DNA of 64,000 bases from an uncultured Lachnospiraceae bacterium (GCA_900551235.1 URUU01000003.1:1-64000), one strand, 5' to 3'; shown: positions 34,978-43,756, numbered from the stretch's first letter. Program-made: numbers and translations. The notes: generated by a model not told the origin, from the letters alone.

Positions 34978-35982
34978 TCATTTTGTTTCTTCCTGTGGGA
35001 TTCCAAGGTGCTGATAGGTGCGGTCTGTAACGATTCTTCCCCGCGGTGTACGCATAATGAAGCCATTTTTGATCAGGAACGGTTCGTAAACTTCCTCGAT
35101 CGTACCGGCATCCTCCCCGATCGCCGCTGCAAGTGTATCCAGTCCGACCGGTCTGCCCAGGAATTTATCGATCATGGTATAAAGAATCCTCCGGTCTGTC
35201 TGATCCAGTCCACAGGAATCTACCTCCAGCAGATCCAGGGCAAAGGCTGCCACTTCCCCGGTGATCTTTCCGTCATAACGGACCTGTGCGAAATCTCTTA
35301 CCCTTTTTAAAAGACGGTTTGCAAGTCTTGGCGTACCTCTGGAACGTTTTGCAAGTTCTGCCGCTCCCTGCGGATCGATCTCGACATCCAGCACATCTGC
35401 CGAACGCATAATGATGGTTGTAAGCTCCTGTTCGGTATAAAATTCCAGATGATGTACTACGCCGAAACGGTCGCGCAGCGGTGCCGTCAGAAGTCCTGCC
35501 CTTGTGGTCGCGCCTACCAAAGTAAATTTGGGAAGGTCGAGGCGGATGGAACGCGCCGAAGCACCTTTTCCGATCACAATATCGATCGCATAATCCTCCA
35601 TCGCAGGATAAAGGACTTCCTCGACCTGACGGTTCAGGCGGTGGATCTCATCGACAAACAGCACATCCCCCTCCTGCAGATTGTTTAGGATAGCTGCCAT
35701 TTCCCCCGGCTTTTCGATCGCCGGTCCGGAAGTGATCTTGATATGGACACCCATTTCATTGGCAATGATTCCTGCCAGTGTAGTTTTTCCAAGTCCCGGC
35801 GGTCCGTAGAAAAGCACATGATCCAGTGCATCCCCTCTCTGTTTTGCCGCCTCGATGTACACTTTTAAGTTTTCTTTTGCCTTTTCCTGTCCGATATACT
35901 GCTCCAGTGTCTGCGGACGCAGATTTTTTTCCGATGATACATCTTCTTCCAGAATATCCGTCGTGATAATTCGTTTTGCCAT
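34978..35982 (-). CDS. ruvB: Holliday junction branch migration helicase RuvB
   Basis: A 334-residue AAA+ ATPase that drives branch migration in recombination. It shows LRPQTLEQYIGQEKAKENL, Walker A FYGPPGLGKTTLA, Walker B VLFVDEIHRL, sensor GATTRAGLL and the C-terminal winged helix ending MRTPRGRIVTDRTYQHLG. It follows ruvA by 15 bases, the usual order. It is the last gene of the cob-ruv unit. No ruvC is present, as is usual in Firmicutes. Confidence 0.97.
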   Translation of the reverse strand: MAKRIITTDILEEDVSSEKNLRPQTLEQYIGQEKAKENLKVYIEAAKQRGDALDHVLFYGPPGLGKTTLAGIIANEMGVHIKITSGPAIEKPGEMAAILNNLQEGDVLFVDEIHRLNRQVEEVLYPAMEDYAIDIVIGKGASARSIRLDLPKFTLVGATTRAGLLTAPLRDRFGVVHHLEFYTEQELTTIIMRSADVLDVEIDPQGAAELAKRSRGTPRLANRLLKRVRDFAQVRYDGKITGEVAAFALDLLEVDSCGLDQTDRRILYTMIDKFLGRPVGLDTLAAAIGEDAGTIEEVYEPFLIKNGFIMRTPRGRIVTDRTYQHLGIPQEETK

Positions 35983-35997
35983 AGTTTTCCTCTTTTA

Positions 35998-36606
35998 TCA
36001 AATCATTTGTTTTAATGCTGCCTTCAGGATCGCTTCGGTATCCATCTCATCACTGACTGCGATCTTCTGCACTGCCCGCAGGGCATCCGCCGGACTGTAA
36101 CCCAGAGCCGTCAGAGCTTCCACTGCTTCGCCGGTCGCGCCATTTGCTTTTTCCTGGTTTTCTTTCTCCTGCCCGTGCATCAGCTTCTTTTCAAAAGCAT
36201 CTTCCAGATCCAGTTTGTCTTTCAGTTCCAGGATCAGCTTTTTCGCCGTCTTAGTACCGATGCCCGGTGCTTTGGAAATCGTCTTTGCATCTTCTGCCAG
36301 AACAGCAAACCGCAGATCGTCCGCAGAAAATACCGTCAGAATACCAAGGGCGGCTTTCGGTCCGATCCCGCTCACTCCAAGAAGCAGGGAAAAAACTTCC
36401 AGATCATCCCTGCTGCAAAATCCGTAAAGCTGCATCCCGTCCTCTTTTACGTGAAAATACGTATGCAGCTTGATCTGCCTGCCAATACGCGTCAGATCTT
36501 CTGCTTCTCTTCCGGAAATATATACGCGGTATCCAATGCCATTGACATCCACGATCACGCTGCCCGGCAGCGTCTCAACAAGTTCCCCCTTAATATATGC
36601 GATCAT
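35998..36606 (-). CDS. ruvA: Holliday junction DNA-binding protein RuvA
   Basis: A 202-residue RuvA. Domain I begins MIAYIKGELVETLPGSVIVDVNGIGYRVY, domain II holds the helix-hairpin-helix motifs (LLGVSGIGPKAAL, KAPGIGTKTAKKLILEL), and domain III (about 155-202) is the flexible RuvB-contact helix bundle. It forms a tetramer on Holliday junctions. The start follows AGGAG 3 bases after the cobC stop, so it is in one operon with the cobalamin genes. Confidence 0.96.
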   Translation of the reverse strand: MIAYIKGELVETLPGSVIVDVNGIGYRVYISGREAEDLTRIGRQIKLHTYFHVKEDGMQLYGFCSRDDLEVFSLLLGVSGIGPKAALGILTVFSADDLRFAVLAEDAKTISKAPGIGTKTAKKLILELKDKLDLEDAFEKKLMHGQEKENQEKANGATGEAVEALTALGYSPADALRAVQKIAVSDEMDTEAILKAALKQMI

Positions 36607-36609
36607 ACT

Positions 36610-37230
36610 CTACTCCTGTTCTTTCCTGTCATCTTCTATTTTTTCTATTACGGTAATTCTTTTTTCTTTCTTCCAAAGTTCTTCGAAAAGAGCGATGTGG
36701 TATCCCATGGCATTTTTGATCTGCCAGTCATAAAACGGTGCTTTTGGCACAGCCAGGCACTCCAGAATACTCATGATCGTACCGCCGTGTGCCACGATCG
36801 CCGCCGATGCGGCATGCTTTTTTCCCAGATCCTCCACAATCTCACAGAATGCCCGGACACAGCGGCTGCAAAACTCCGTCTGTTCTTCTCCTGCCGGAAA
36901 CGGAAGCGTCCCGTTGCTGTCCAGCCATCTCTGATAATCTGCATCTTCTGATAACTCCAGATAATTTTTCCCTTCAAACCGTCCAAAATCACATTCCCGC
37001 AAATCAGAAACGGTGCAGGCTTCTTTCTGCGGAAACAAGATTTCGGCACTCTCCTTACAGCGCTTCATCGGACTTTGGAAAAGATAGTCCGGATACGGGT
37101 ATTTTTTCTGTTCCTTCATGGAAAAAAGCGCCCGTTTTCCTTCTTCGCAAAGCGGTTCATCCGTACTTCCGATGTAACGTCCCTGCAGATTTCCTTCCGT
37201 CTTTCCATGGCGTATCAGATAAATATCCAT
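36610..37230 (-). CDS. cobC: Histidine phosphatase, probably alpha-ribazole phosphatase CobC
   Basis: A 206-residue phosphoglycerate-mutase-like phosphatase. It has the catalytic LIRHGKTEGN at the N-terminus and VAHGGTIMSIL near residue 150. Its place within cobT-cobU-cobS-cobU-like makes CobC (dephosphorylation of alpha-ribazole-5'-phosphate or cobalamin-5'-phosphate) the likely role, but the family alone does not specify it. The ATG at 37230 follows GGAGGGGATT; an ORF start at 37272 lies inside the upstream gene. Confidence 0.8.
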   Translation of the reverse strand: MDIYLIRHGKTEGNLQGRYIGSTDEPLCEEGKRALFSMKEQKKYPYPDYLFQSPMKRCKESAEILFPQKEACTVSDLRECDFGRFEGKNYLELSEDADYQRWLDSNGTLPFPAGEEQTEFCSRCVRAFCEIVEDLGKKHAASAAIVAHGGTIMSILECLAVPKAPFYDWQIKNAMGYHIALFEELWKKEKRITVIEKIEDDRKEQE

Positions 37231-37244
37231 AATCCCCTCCGTTC

Positions 37245-37625
37245 CTATTTGATCCTGGTTCCGATTCCGCACACGACACGGTAGACCTCTTTTGCCTCTG
37301 CCGCTGCCTGCGTACAGATACGACCGGTCGTCTCCCGGTAATTCCGGTCAAAGGCATCGATCGGAACAACGCCATAGCCAAGCTCATTTCCCACCAGCAC
37401 GATATCCGGATTCTTCTGCATCAGCGTTTCGATCAGATGCGCTGTATCTTTGTGTTCCAGAAGCATTCTGCGGATATATTCATGAAAATGCACCATGCCT
37501 TTTGCCTGATAAATGGCATCCATTTCACAGTCCATGCCGTCTGCAAATGCTTTCATTTCCAGATGCATCTGCTTTGCTGCAAACTCCTTTTTTCCCTGGA
37601 AAGCTCCACCAACGATCAATATCAT
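37245..37625 (-). CDS. Short CobU-like protein
   Basis: A 126-residue relative of adenosylcobinamide kinase. The P-loop is GGAFQGKKEFA (Lys where Ser/Thr is usual), and the C-terminal NELGYGVVPIDAFDRNYRETTGRI resembles the CobU NExGxGxVP region. The central segment that holds the guanylylated His in full CobU is missing or very different. Since a full cobU lies 0.8 kb upstream in the same operon, this one may be a degenerate paralogue or regulatory partner. The ATG follows AAGGAG. Confidence 0.7.
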   Translation of the reverse strand: MILIVGGAFQGKKEFAAKQMHLEMKAFADGMDCEMDAIYQAKGMVHFHEYIRRMLLEHKDTAHLIETLMQKNPDIVLVGNELGYGVVPIDAFDRNYRETTGRICTQAAAEAKEVYRVVCGIGTRIK

Positions 37626-37643
37626 ATAAAATTCTCCTTCTGA

Positions 37644-38408
37644 TTACATACAGAGTTTCAGTCCGATCACACAGACTGCCATGGCAAGTTCACAATTCTG
37701 CAGAAAAAATCCTGCCAGATCTCCTGTGATACCACCAAATTTCTGATAAGAAAGCTGGCGATACCAGAAAAAGACTGCGAATGCCCCCACAAGCTGTGCT
37801 GCTCCATAAAACGGATCCAGATAAAGCAGCAGTCCGGCACATGCCAGGACATAAAAGATCATCACAATGCGTACACGGTTTTTCAGTGCCATATCTGAAA
37901 ACGTTGCCGCAAGCCCTGTATTTTTTGCCATGCGGAACGTAACCAGGGAAAAACCGCTCAACGCACGGGACAGCACAAAGCCAACCGCCAGAAGCAGCAG
38001 CGTGTGCTGATCTGCCTCAGAATAAATCCCAAAATCCAGGATAAACCAGCAGATCCCGACAATGATCGCAAAGGCTCCGGCATGGGAATCTTTTAAAATT
38101 TCCAGTTTTTCTTCTTTTGGTTTATACGAACTGAGTGCATCTGCCGTATCTAAAAGACCGTCCAGATGGATCCCGCCGCTTATAAGCACCGGAATCAGGA
38201 TCAGTACTGCCGTAAACAGTGCACTTCCGGCAAGCCTGCCGCCGGCAAGAAAATCCCACAAAAGGGTGGCTGCCCCGATCAGCGCTCCGATCGCCGGAAA
38301 AAAGCAGATGCAGTAACGCATACTTTCTTTGGTCCATTCTACCTGCGGCATCGGGATCTTGGAATACATGGAAAATGCAACACACAGGCTTCTAAAGATA
38401 TTTTTCAT
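37644..38408 (-). CDS. cobS: Adenosylcobinamide-GDP ribazoletransferase (cobalamin synthase)
   Basis: A 254-residue membrane enzyme that joins adenosylcobinamide-GDP and alpha-ribazole (or its phosphate), the last assembly step of cobalamin. It begins FRSLCVAFSMYSKIPMPQVEW and contains GGIHLDGLLDTADAL, the Asp-rich metal-binding motif, plus KDSHAGAFAIIVG. About seven hydrophobic helices are visible. It lies between cobU and the short CobU-like gene. Confidence 0.94.
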   Translation of the reverse strand: MKNIFRSLCVAFSMYSKIPMPQVEWTKESMRYCICFFPAIGALIGAATLLWDFLAGGRLAGSALFTAVLILIPVLISGGIHLDGLLDTADALSSYKPKEEKLEILKDSHAGAFAIIVGICWFILDFGIYSEADQHTLLLLAVGFVLSRALSGFSLVTFRMAKNTGLAATFSDMALKNRVRIVMIFYVLACAGLLLYLDPFYGAAQLVGAFAVFFWYRQLSYQKFGGITGDLAGFFLQNCELAMAVCVIGLKLCM

Positions 38409-38452
38409 ATTTTTTCTTCTTTCTTGGATTTGTATTTCCGGTTATGCCAGAC

Positions 38453-38965
38453 TTACCGAAATTTCAGCGGGATCCCATAGACAACTTCATAACAGGCATC
38501 GGAAATCTCTGCCAGAAATGCATTGAGTTTCCCTAAAACCCGCTGGTAATTCTGTGTTTCCATATCATAAGAAATCCCATCTGAAAAAATCTCATTTGTC
38601 ACCACGCAGACATGACCTGCCTGCTCTTTGAGATGCAGAAGTCCGCGGCAGACTGCCTCGTAAGCCTGATCCTTTGCCCCATCCGGCGAAAAGATCTCAT
38701 TTGCTGTAAGGTTTGACATGCACTCCAGCAGAACCGTACTGCCATATGGAATGGCTGCATGCTCCAGATCAGTATAGCACTCCAGCGTCTCAAACTGCTT
38801 ATCTTTTCGCATCTGACGATGCCTTGCCACTCTTTTGCGGCTTTCCTCATCAAAACACATCATCGTTGCAATATAAATGCGATTTCCCGGCGGGAATTTC
38901 AGAATCTGTTCTTCTGCAAAGGCGGATTTGCCGCTTCCGCTGCCTCCGGTAACGGTAATAAACAT
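38453..38965 (-). CDS. cobU: Adenosylcobinamide kinase / guanylyltransferase
   Basis: A 170-residue CobU. The P-loop is TGGSGSGKSAFAEE, the segment RKRVARHRQMR contains the His that carries GMP in this family, and VVTNEIFSDGISYDMETQNYQRVLGKLN is a variant of the usual NExGxG region. It phosphorylates adenosylcobinamide and activates it with GTP. It is slightly shorter and more divergent than enterobacterial CobU. CGGAGGA precedes the ATG; cobT ends 23 bases upstream. Confidence 0.87.
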   Translation of the reverse strand: MFITVTGGSGSGKSAFAEEQILKFPPGNRIYIATMMCFDEESRKRVARHRQMRKDKQFETLECYTDLEHAAIPYGSTVLLECMSNLTANEIFSPDGAKDQAYEAVCRGLLHLKEQAGHVCVVTNEIFSDGISYDMETQNYQRVLGKLNAFLAEISDACYEVVYGIPLKFR

Positions 38966-38988
38966 AATGTCCTCCGATCCGCTTAAAT

Positions 38989-40041
38989 TCAGCTCAAATG
39001 CTCATACTGTTCAATGCTTGCTTCCTCAAATGTGCTCATACTGTTGTAGACTGCACAGGCAAGGTCCAGGATCGGGAAGAGTGTGATCGCTCCCGTTCCT
39101 TCTCCAAGATGCATGTCACAGTCCAGCATTGCCTCCAGTCCCATCCTTTCCAGCAGCATCTGCGCCGCAGGCTCTTTGGAAAGATGCGAAGCCAGCATAT
39201 AATGCACACACTTCGGGCAGATCACAGAAGCCGCCATCGCTGCAGCTTCGGAAATAATCCCATCTATCACAACCGGTATGCCTTCTGCCGCACCGCCAAG
39301 AAAAACCCCGGCCATGCCTGCAAGATCAAATCCTCCTATTTTTGCCAGCACATCAATGCCGTCTGTCTTATCCGGCTGATTGACCTGTATCGCCTTATGA
39401 ATAGCAGTGATCTTCTTTGTCAGACCGGAGGTAGAAAGACCTGCGCCTCTTCCGGTGACCATCTCGACCGGGGTATCCAGAAACACTGCTGCCATCGCAC
39501 TGCTGGTAGTCGTATTGCCGATCCCCATCTCACCGGTTGCCACGATCTGATACCCCTGCGTTTTTAATTCCCGCACTACGCGGATTCCGGTCTCGATCGC
39601 CTGAACAGCCTCCTCTTTTGTCATGGCAGGACCTTTTGTCATGTTTCTGGTGCCATATGCCACTTTTTCATTGCGCAGTGAAGTATCTCTTGCAATTCCG
39701 ATATCCACCGGGAAAAGATCCGCACCGGCTACCCTGCACATAACACTGGAGGTCGCTTTTCCGGCAAGCAGATTTTCTGAAACGATCGCCGTTACTTCCT
39801 GCCCGGACTGTGTAACCCCTTCTTCTACTACGCCATTGTCTGCGCACATGACAACCAGTGCTTTCTTATCCAGCAAAATCCGGCTGCTTCCGGTCATACC
39901 GGCAATCCGCACCAGATCATCCTCCAGCTTTCCAAGACTGTGCAGAGGCTTTGCAATCTGATCCCAGTGCCGTCTGCATGCTTCCATCGCTTCCTTCGAT
40001 GGTTCTTTGATCTTCTCTAATGTTTCCTCTAAAATATTCAT
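38989..40041 (-). CDS. cobT: Nicotinate-nucleotide-dimethylbenzimidazole phosphoribosyltransferase
   Basis: A 350-residue CobT, which makes alpha-ribazole phosphate from a lower-ligand base and nicotinate mononucleotide. Recognisable segments are DQIAKPLHSLGKLEDDLVRIAG, VVMCADNGVVEEGVTQSG, GEMGIGNTTTSSAMA and the catalytic-Glu end of HLGEGTGAI. It is the first gene of the cob-ruv operon. No B12 riboswitch lies in the 50 bases between it and the upstream terminator, which is notable as these operons usually have one. Confidence 0.95.
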   Translation of the reverse strand: MNILEETLEKIKEPSKEAMEACRRHWDQIAKPLHSLGKLEDDLVRIAGMTGSSRILLDKKALVVMCADNGVVEEGVTQSGQEVTAIVSENLLAGKATSSVMCRVAGADLFPVDIGIARDTSLRNEKVAYGTRNMTKGPAMTKEEAVQAIETGIRVVRELKTQGYQIVATGEMGIGNTTTSSAMAAVFLDTPVEMVTGRGAGLSTSGLTKKITAIHKAIQVNQPDKTDGIDVLAKIGGFDLAGMAGVFLGGAAEGIPVVIDGIISEAAAMAASVICPKCVHYMLASHLSKEPAAQMLLERMGLEAMLDCDMHLGEGTGAITLFPILDLACAVYNSMSTFEEASIEQYEHLS

Positions 40042-40092
40042 CTTCTGCTACCTCATTCCTGCCGTAAAGATGTTAAGGTGAAAACCTGCAAA

Positions 40093-40131
40093 ACGGCAGC
40101 CGGAGGATATTTCCTCCAGCTACCGTAACTT
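40093..40131 (-). terminator. Terminator of the choline-binding-repeat protein gene
   Basis: Minus strand 15-base arms ACGGTAGCTGGAGGA and TCCTCCGGCTGCCGT (two G-T pairs), followed by TTTTGCAGGTTTT. Confidence 0.85.
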
Positions 40132-40157
40132 TCAGGGCACGCCTGTTCCTCGTTTCT

Positions 40158-41588
40158 CTATAAAAGAGACAATGCAAGGGAAAGTTCGGAGCGATAACGT
40201 GTCGTGTATGCCGGATATGTTTTCATGCGGTAAGCATAAAGCTTCTCCAGGAACTGCCTGTCCGTTGTGCTGTTCTTGATGTCTGCAGCCTTCACTGCTC
40301 CCGCTGCCGTCCACTGTCCATGCTGGATGGAATAGCTGAACACAGCTCCCTTTACTACATCCGGTCTTGCACTCATACTGATGCCAAATTTATTTTTCAG
40401 ATATTTTTCCGTCACATCATAATATTCCTGCTTTGCAAAGGCATCCTGATAAGAAGCAAACCCTTTCGGTGACTTATTATAAATGGTTCTCCATGCAGCA
40501 TAAAACTGGGTATTGCTTTTCAGAAGAGATTTCTGACTGTCTGTATAAGCCGCATACTTTTTAAACTCGGCAAAAAAAGTCTGATTACTCTGGTAACAGT
40601 ATTTTACAAATGGAAGCAGCGAATAGCGATAATCAAACTGATACTTGCCGCAGGCATTGCCATTGTCCCCGCCGACCTGCGCATAAGCTGCCGTTCCGGA
40701 CTCAAATGTTGTAAAAAACAGCATCTTGTCTGTGATCTCGTCGTCCTTGTCCGTAAGATTTGCCGTGCATTTTCCGTTGTCATCAATGTTGTATACAACA
40801 CCCTCGATCGTCACTGCTTTGCTTTTCTGCATGACACCTTTGGCATTGAAATAATAAGTGACACGGTTGACAGAAACCAGTCCAATGCTTGCCGCCGAGC
40901 CATTTTCCGGATCCAGGTAATAGCGTTTGCCTTTTAAATCCATCCATCCGCTCTGAAGCACACCGTTCTTTGAAAAATAATACTTCTTTCCGTCAATGAT
41001 CTGCCAGCCCGTCAGACGGTAATACTTTTCACCGGCATAGTACGTCTTATTTTTCAGCCTGAACCATCCCTGCTTACACTTGCCGTCTTTCTTTCGCAGA
41101 TAATAATACTGCCTGTTGATCCTGCGCCATCCTGTCAGCAGGTATCCGCCGCCGGATTTTGTAAAATAATAACGGCTGCCCTCGATCATACGCCAGCCGG
41201 AAGCCCTCGCGCCATCTTTGTTCGGATCAAGATAATATTTACGCTTTCCAAGCTTGATCCATCCGATCTGCTTTTCGCCTTTTTCCGTATAATAATACCA
41301 CTTTTTCCGGATCTTTACCCAGCCGCCTTTGAAACCGCGGATCCATTTGCCGTCCTCACCGACAAAATATTTCCCGATCCACTGATTTGTCACCAGTGTT
41401 CCATCTGAACCGGCATAGTAGTCACCAACCCACTTGTTTTTTACCAGCTTCTTCCCCTTGTAGGCATAATAAATACCGTCCACCTGTTTCCAGACTGCTT
41501 TCTGTGCCGCCTGCGCATTCTGCGGCATACAGAGCATGGCAAACATCACCGCCAGAACTGCCCAGAATACCTTCGTTTTCCTTTTCAT
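40158..41588 (-). CDS. Secreted choline-binding-repeat protein with lysozyme-like C-terminal domain
   Basis: A 476-residue exported protein. The signal peptide is MKRKTKVFWAVLAVMFAMLC with a likely cut after AQA. About twelve cell-wall-binding repeats of roughly 20 residues follow (about 35-290), each with a GWxxxxGKxYY-like core. The C-terminal domain (about 310-476) has FFTTFESGTAAYAQVGGDNGN and GKYQFDYRYSL, resembling lysozyme/transglycosylase-like folds with Glu in FESG as a candidate catalytic residue. It probably remodels peptidoglycan. The ATG at 41588 is preferred over 41684, which lies at the promoter. Confidence 0.8.
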   Translation of the reverse strand: MKRKTKVFWAVLAVMFAMLCMPQNAQAAQKAVWKQVDGIYYAYKGKKLVKNKWVGDYYAGSDGTLVTNQWIGKYFVGEDGKWIRGFKGGWVKIRKKWYYYTEKGEKQIGWIKLGKRKYYLDPNKDGARASGWRMIEGSRYYFTKSGGGYLLTGWRRINRQYYYLRKKDGKCKQGWFRLKNKTYYAGEKYYRLTGWQIIDGKKYYFSKNGVLQSGWMDLKGKRYYLDPENGSAASIGLVSVNRVTYYFNAKGVMQKSKAVTIEGVVYNIDDNGKCTANLTDKDDEITDKMLFFTTFESGTAAYAQVGGDNGNACGKYQFDYRYSLLPFVKYCYQSNQTFFAEFKKYAAYTDSQKSLLKSNTQFYAAWRTIYNKSPKGFASYQDAFAKQEYYDVTEKYLKNKFGISMSARPDVVKGAVFSYSIQHGQWTAAGAVKAADIKNSTTDRQFLEKLYAYRMKTYPAYTTRYRSELSLALSLL

Positions 41589-41655
41589 TATGTAATCCTT
41601 TCCGTTGCCGCCAAATCCCAGGACAACTATTACAAAATTGTTACATTTTATGGCT

Positions 41656-41684
41656 ATTATAGTGTATTCTGCTGTATTTGTCAA
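41656..41684 (-). promoter_or_regulatory. Promoter of the choline-binding-repeat protein gene
   Basis: Exact consensus on the minus strand: TTGACA (41679-41684), 17-base spacer, TATAAT (41656-41661). Confidence 0.85.
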
Positions 41685-41748
41685 ATCATGGCTGCGGCAG
41701 ATTTCTGTTAAAAATTATTTTTCCAGAGATCCTTCCAGTTCTCCCACA

Positions 41749-43140
41749 CTATAGAACATTCGTTCCCTCCCCCGAAAAATTTTCGCAGAAATCAAAAAAA
41801 GAGAACAAAAGTCCGGTTTCTTCAATCACCAGATGGAGCTGCATATTTTTCCCCGGAACAATAAATTTCAGCACACCATACTCCATACTGACACACAGAT
41901 AAATCTCTGCATTAAAATCCCCGACCGTTTTTCTCAGAATACGGATATCCCTCTCTTTCCCTGAAAAAAGCAGTTCCTCTATCAGCCGGATACGATCCTC
42001 CTTTTCCAGTGGATGATACAATTCTTCCGGCCATTCGCTGACCATACCGGTATCAAGGAAATGCCGGATACCTTCCATCGATGTGATATAATGGATATTT
42101 TCTGCCTTGCGGATCGCATCTCCGTAAATATGGAGCGTCTGTATCAGCTTTTCCCGTCCCGGCAGATCTTTTCTGATGTATTTTTCATAGATATCATCGG
42201 TCAGCACCGGTGTCAGGCACGGTGTCATCTGAAAACTCTGGATTTCATTTCCGCTTTGCAGGATTTTCCCGGTGACTTCAAACTGTTCCTCCAGGCTTTC
42301 GATGCAGCGGATCATTGGTTTGGAACCTTCCAGACATTCTTCAAAAATCTCCGAAAACATCTGAAGCATCCTCGGCTCTGCCGTTATGTAACCCTTTTGC
42401 ATGTCTGATGTCAGGACACAGGCACATTTTGACGAAAGGACCAGATACGGGAAAAAGCTGAATTTTTTCTCCTGCACGGGTATCTGGCTGTAGTAGTACC
42501 AGGTATGATAATCATAATGATAATTGTACAGCGGCAGCACACTGCGCAGACAGTCCAGATTATAATTCTTCCCAAGATGCATATTCTTCGGTGTATTGCT
42601 CAGACATATGATATGGTCGACCCTGGTACGACACACGGAATTGCCATGTGCGGCAAGAATGTTGCTCAGAGAATTACTGTCAGGCTGAATCATAAGGCGC
42701 AGATGCCCGTCCTTTCTCTTGATCTCCTCTCCGATCAGATGAAACAGTGCGGTATCCACCTCATAGCTGCCGCGCAGTGTAATATTCTCCGTATCCAGCA
42801 TGGAATAACGCGCCGGCTCCTCAATCGCCGGAAATGCCGTATCCAGATTGCTCATCAGCAGAAGCTCTGAGAAAAACTTCTGTACATCCTTGCGCCGGTA
42901 ATAATTGTCGTATCCCTGTACCGATATCTCATAAGCTTCCCACAGCTTTTCTTCTTCCGAAGGAAGCAGATGCATATATTTAGCTGCCTTTTCCACGATC
43001 TCCCGATCTGAGGGGGTGCGCTGCCCCTTTAAGATCTTATACAGATTTGCACGGTCATAGCCACAGTACTTCGCAAATGCCTGCACTTTCACATCCTTCT
43101 CTTTAATCAGCTCAGAGAGCAGATTTGCAAATTCATTCAT
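41749..43140 (-). CDS. HTH (Xre-type) regulator with large C-terminal sensor-like region
   Basis: A 463-residue protein. The first 70 residues form a Cro/CI-type helix-turn-helix (KVQAFAKYCGYDRANLYKILKGQRTPSD). The remaining 390 residues are a soluble region with no motif I can assign; segments such as DGHLRLMIQPDSNSLSNIL recall phospholipase-D-like effector domains in HTH proteins of this family, but only loosely. It probably regulates transcription in response to an unknown signal. It is monocistronic from the promoter at 43179-43207. Confidence 0.75.
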   Translation of the reverse strand: MNEFANLLSELIKEKDVKVQAFAKYCGYDRANLYKILKGQRTPSDREIVEKAAKYMHLLPSEEEKLWEAYEISVQGYDNYYRRKDVQKFFSELLLMSNLDTAFPAIEEPARYSMLDTENITLRGSYEVDTALFHLIGEEIKRKDGHLRLMIQPDSNSLSNILAAHGNSVCRTRVDHIICLSNTPKNMHLGKNYNLDCLRSVLPLYNYHYDYHTWYYYSQIPVQEKKFSFFPYLVLSSKCACVLTSDMQKGYITAEPRMLQMFSEIFEECLEGSKPMIRCIESLEEQFEVTGKILQSGNEIQSFQMTPCLTPVLTDDIYEKYIRKDLPGREKLIQTLHIYGDAIRKAENIHYITSMEGIRHFLDTGMVSEWPEELYHPLEKEDRIRLIEELLFSGKERDIRILRKTVGDFNAEIYLCVSMEYGVLKFIVPGKNMQLHLVIEETGLLFSFFDFCENFSGEGTNVL

Positions 43141-43178
43141 TTTCTCACCCTTGTGTTTTTATTTTATCTTGAAGTCTT

Positions 43179-43207
43179 AGTATAACCTTTCTGTGTGGAA
43201 AAGGCAA
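43179..43207 (-). promoter_or_regulatory. Promoter of the HTH regulator gene
   Basis: Minus strand: -35 TTGCCT (43202-43207), 17-base spacer, -10 TATACT (43179-43184). Confidence 0.65.
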
Positions 43208-43553
43208 TCATTTTCTTACTTCCGGTAGTTTTTTCTGATAATAGATAAATCCCTGAGAATGTTTTGATTTCATCAGATATTTTTTAGTGTAAAACAACAG
43301 CAGCAGATGAATATCTTCACCTGCTGCCTGCTCACTCACACTACGCCCTATTTTTTGATTTTTACACTTTTTGTTTTTGCCATCAGAACTGCCAAATTTC
43401 TTTTCTGCATGTTTGGCATCATCTCGCCATTCCTCCTTTGCTTTCTGATTGTTTCATTGTATAAACTTTTCCGCATCAAAACAAGATGTGTCAAACTTTG
43501 TGGTCAGAGTTTTTTCACAGCCTACACTTTCGCATAAGCTGTACTCTTAAAAA
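43208..43553. other. Intergenic stretch without an assignable gene
   Basis: AT-rich sequence of about 350 bases between the HTH promoter and the 55-codon frame. A 76-codon plus-strand frame is present but has no ribosome site and a composition I do not trust. I see no strong hairpin or repeat. Confidence 0.5.
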
Positions 43554-43721
43554 TCATTTTACCAGAAGTCTGTTTTCTTCTATCCAGTTCCGGACATCAT
43601 CTTCACTGACTTTAAGCAGTCTGGCGATCCTTTCGATCTCCATGCCCTCCTGCATATCGTGTGTTTCTCCCTGACGGATCAAGTTTAGAATAATCCGTTT
43701 GCGGCAGTCGTAATGTTTCAT
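43554..43721 (-). CDS. Possible 55-residue helix-turn-helix-like peptide or gene remnant
   Basis: A short frame MKHYDCRKRIILNLIRQGET... with IERIARLLKVSEDDVRNWIEENRLL, which reads like a helix-turn-helix. Similar segments end the Rpn/PD-(D/E)XK transposase-like nucleases, so this may be the remnant of such a gene. No ribosome site precedes the ATG, but the in-frame codons just upstream (KVYAC) look coding before stops appear. Tentative. Confidence 0.35.
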   Translation of the reverse strand: MKHYDCRKRIILNLIRQGETHDMQEGMEIERIARLLKVSEDDVRNWIEENRLLVK

Positions 43722-43756
43722 GCAGGCATAAACTTTGGCTCATTACCCACCTGCGT

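Noticed and set aside
40158..41588. Repeat array considered as a CRISPR or DNA repeat
   Set aside because: The periodicity is at protein level (wall-binding repeats); DNA units are diverged and in frame.
43307..43537. A 76-codon plus-strand hydrophobic frame
   Set aside because: No ribosome site and a Phe/Cys-rich composition typical of AT-rich noncoding sequence.
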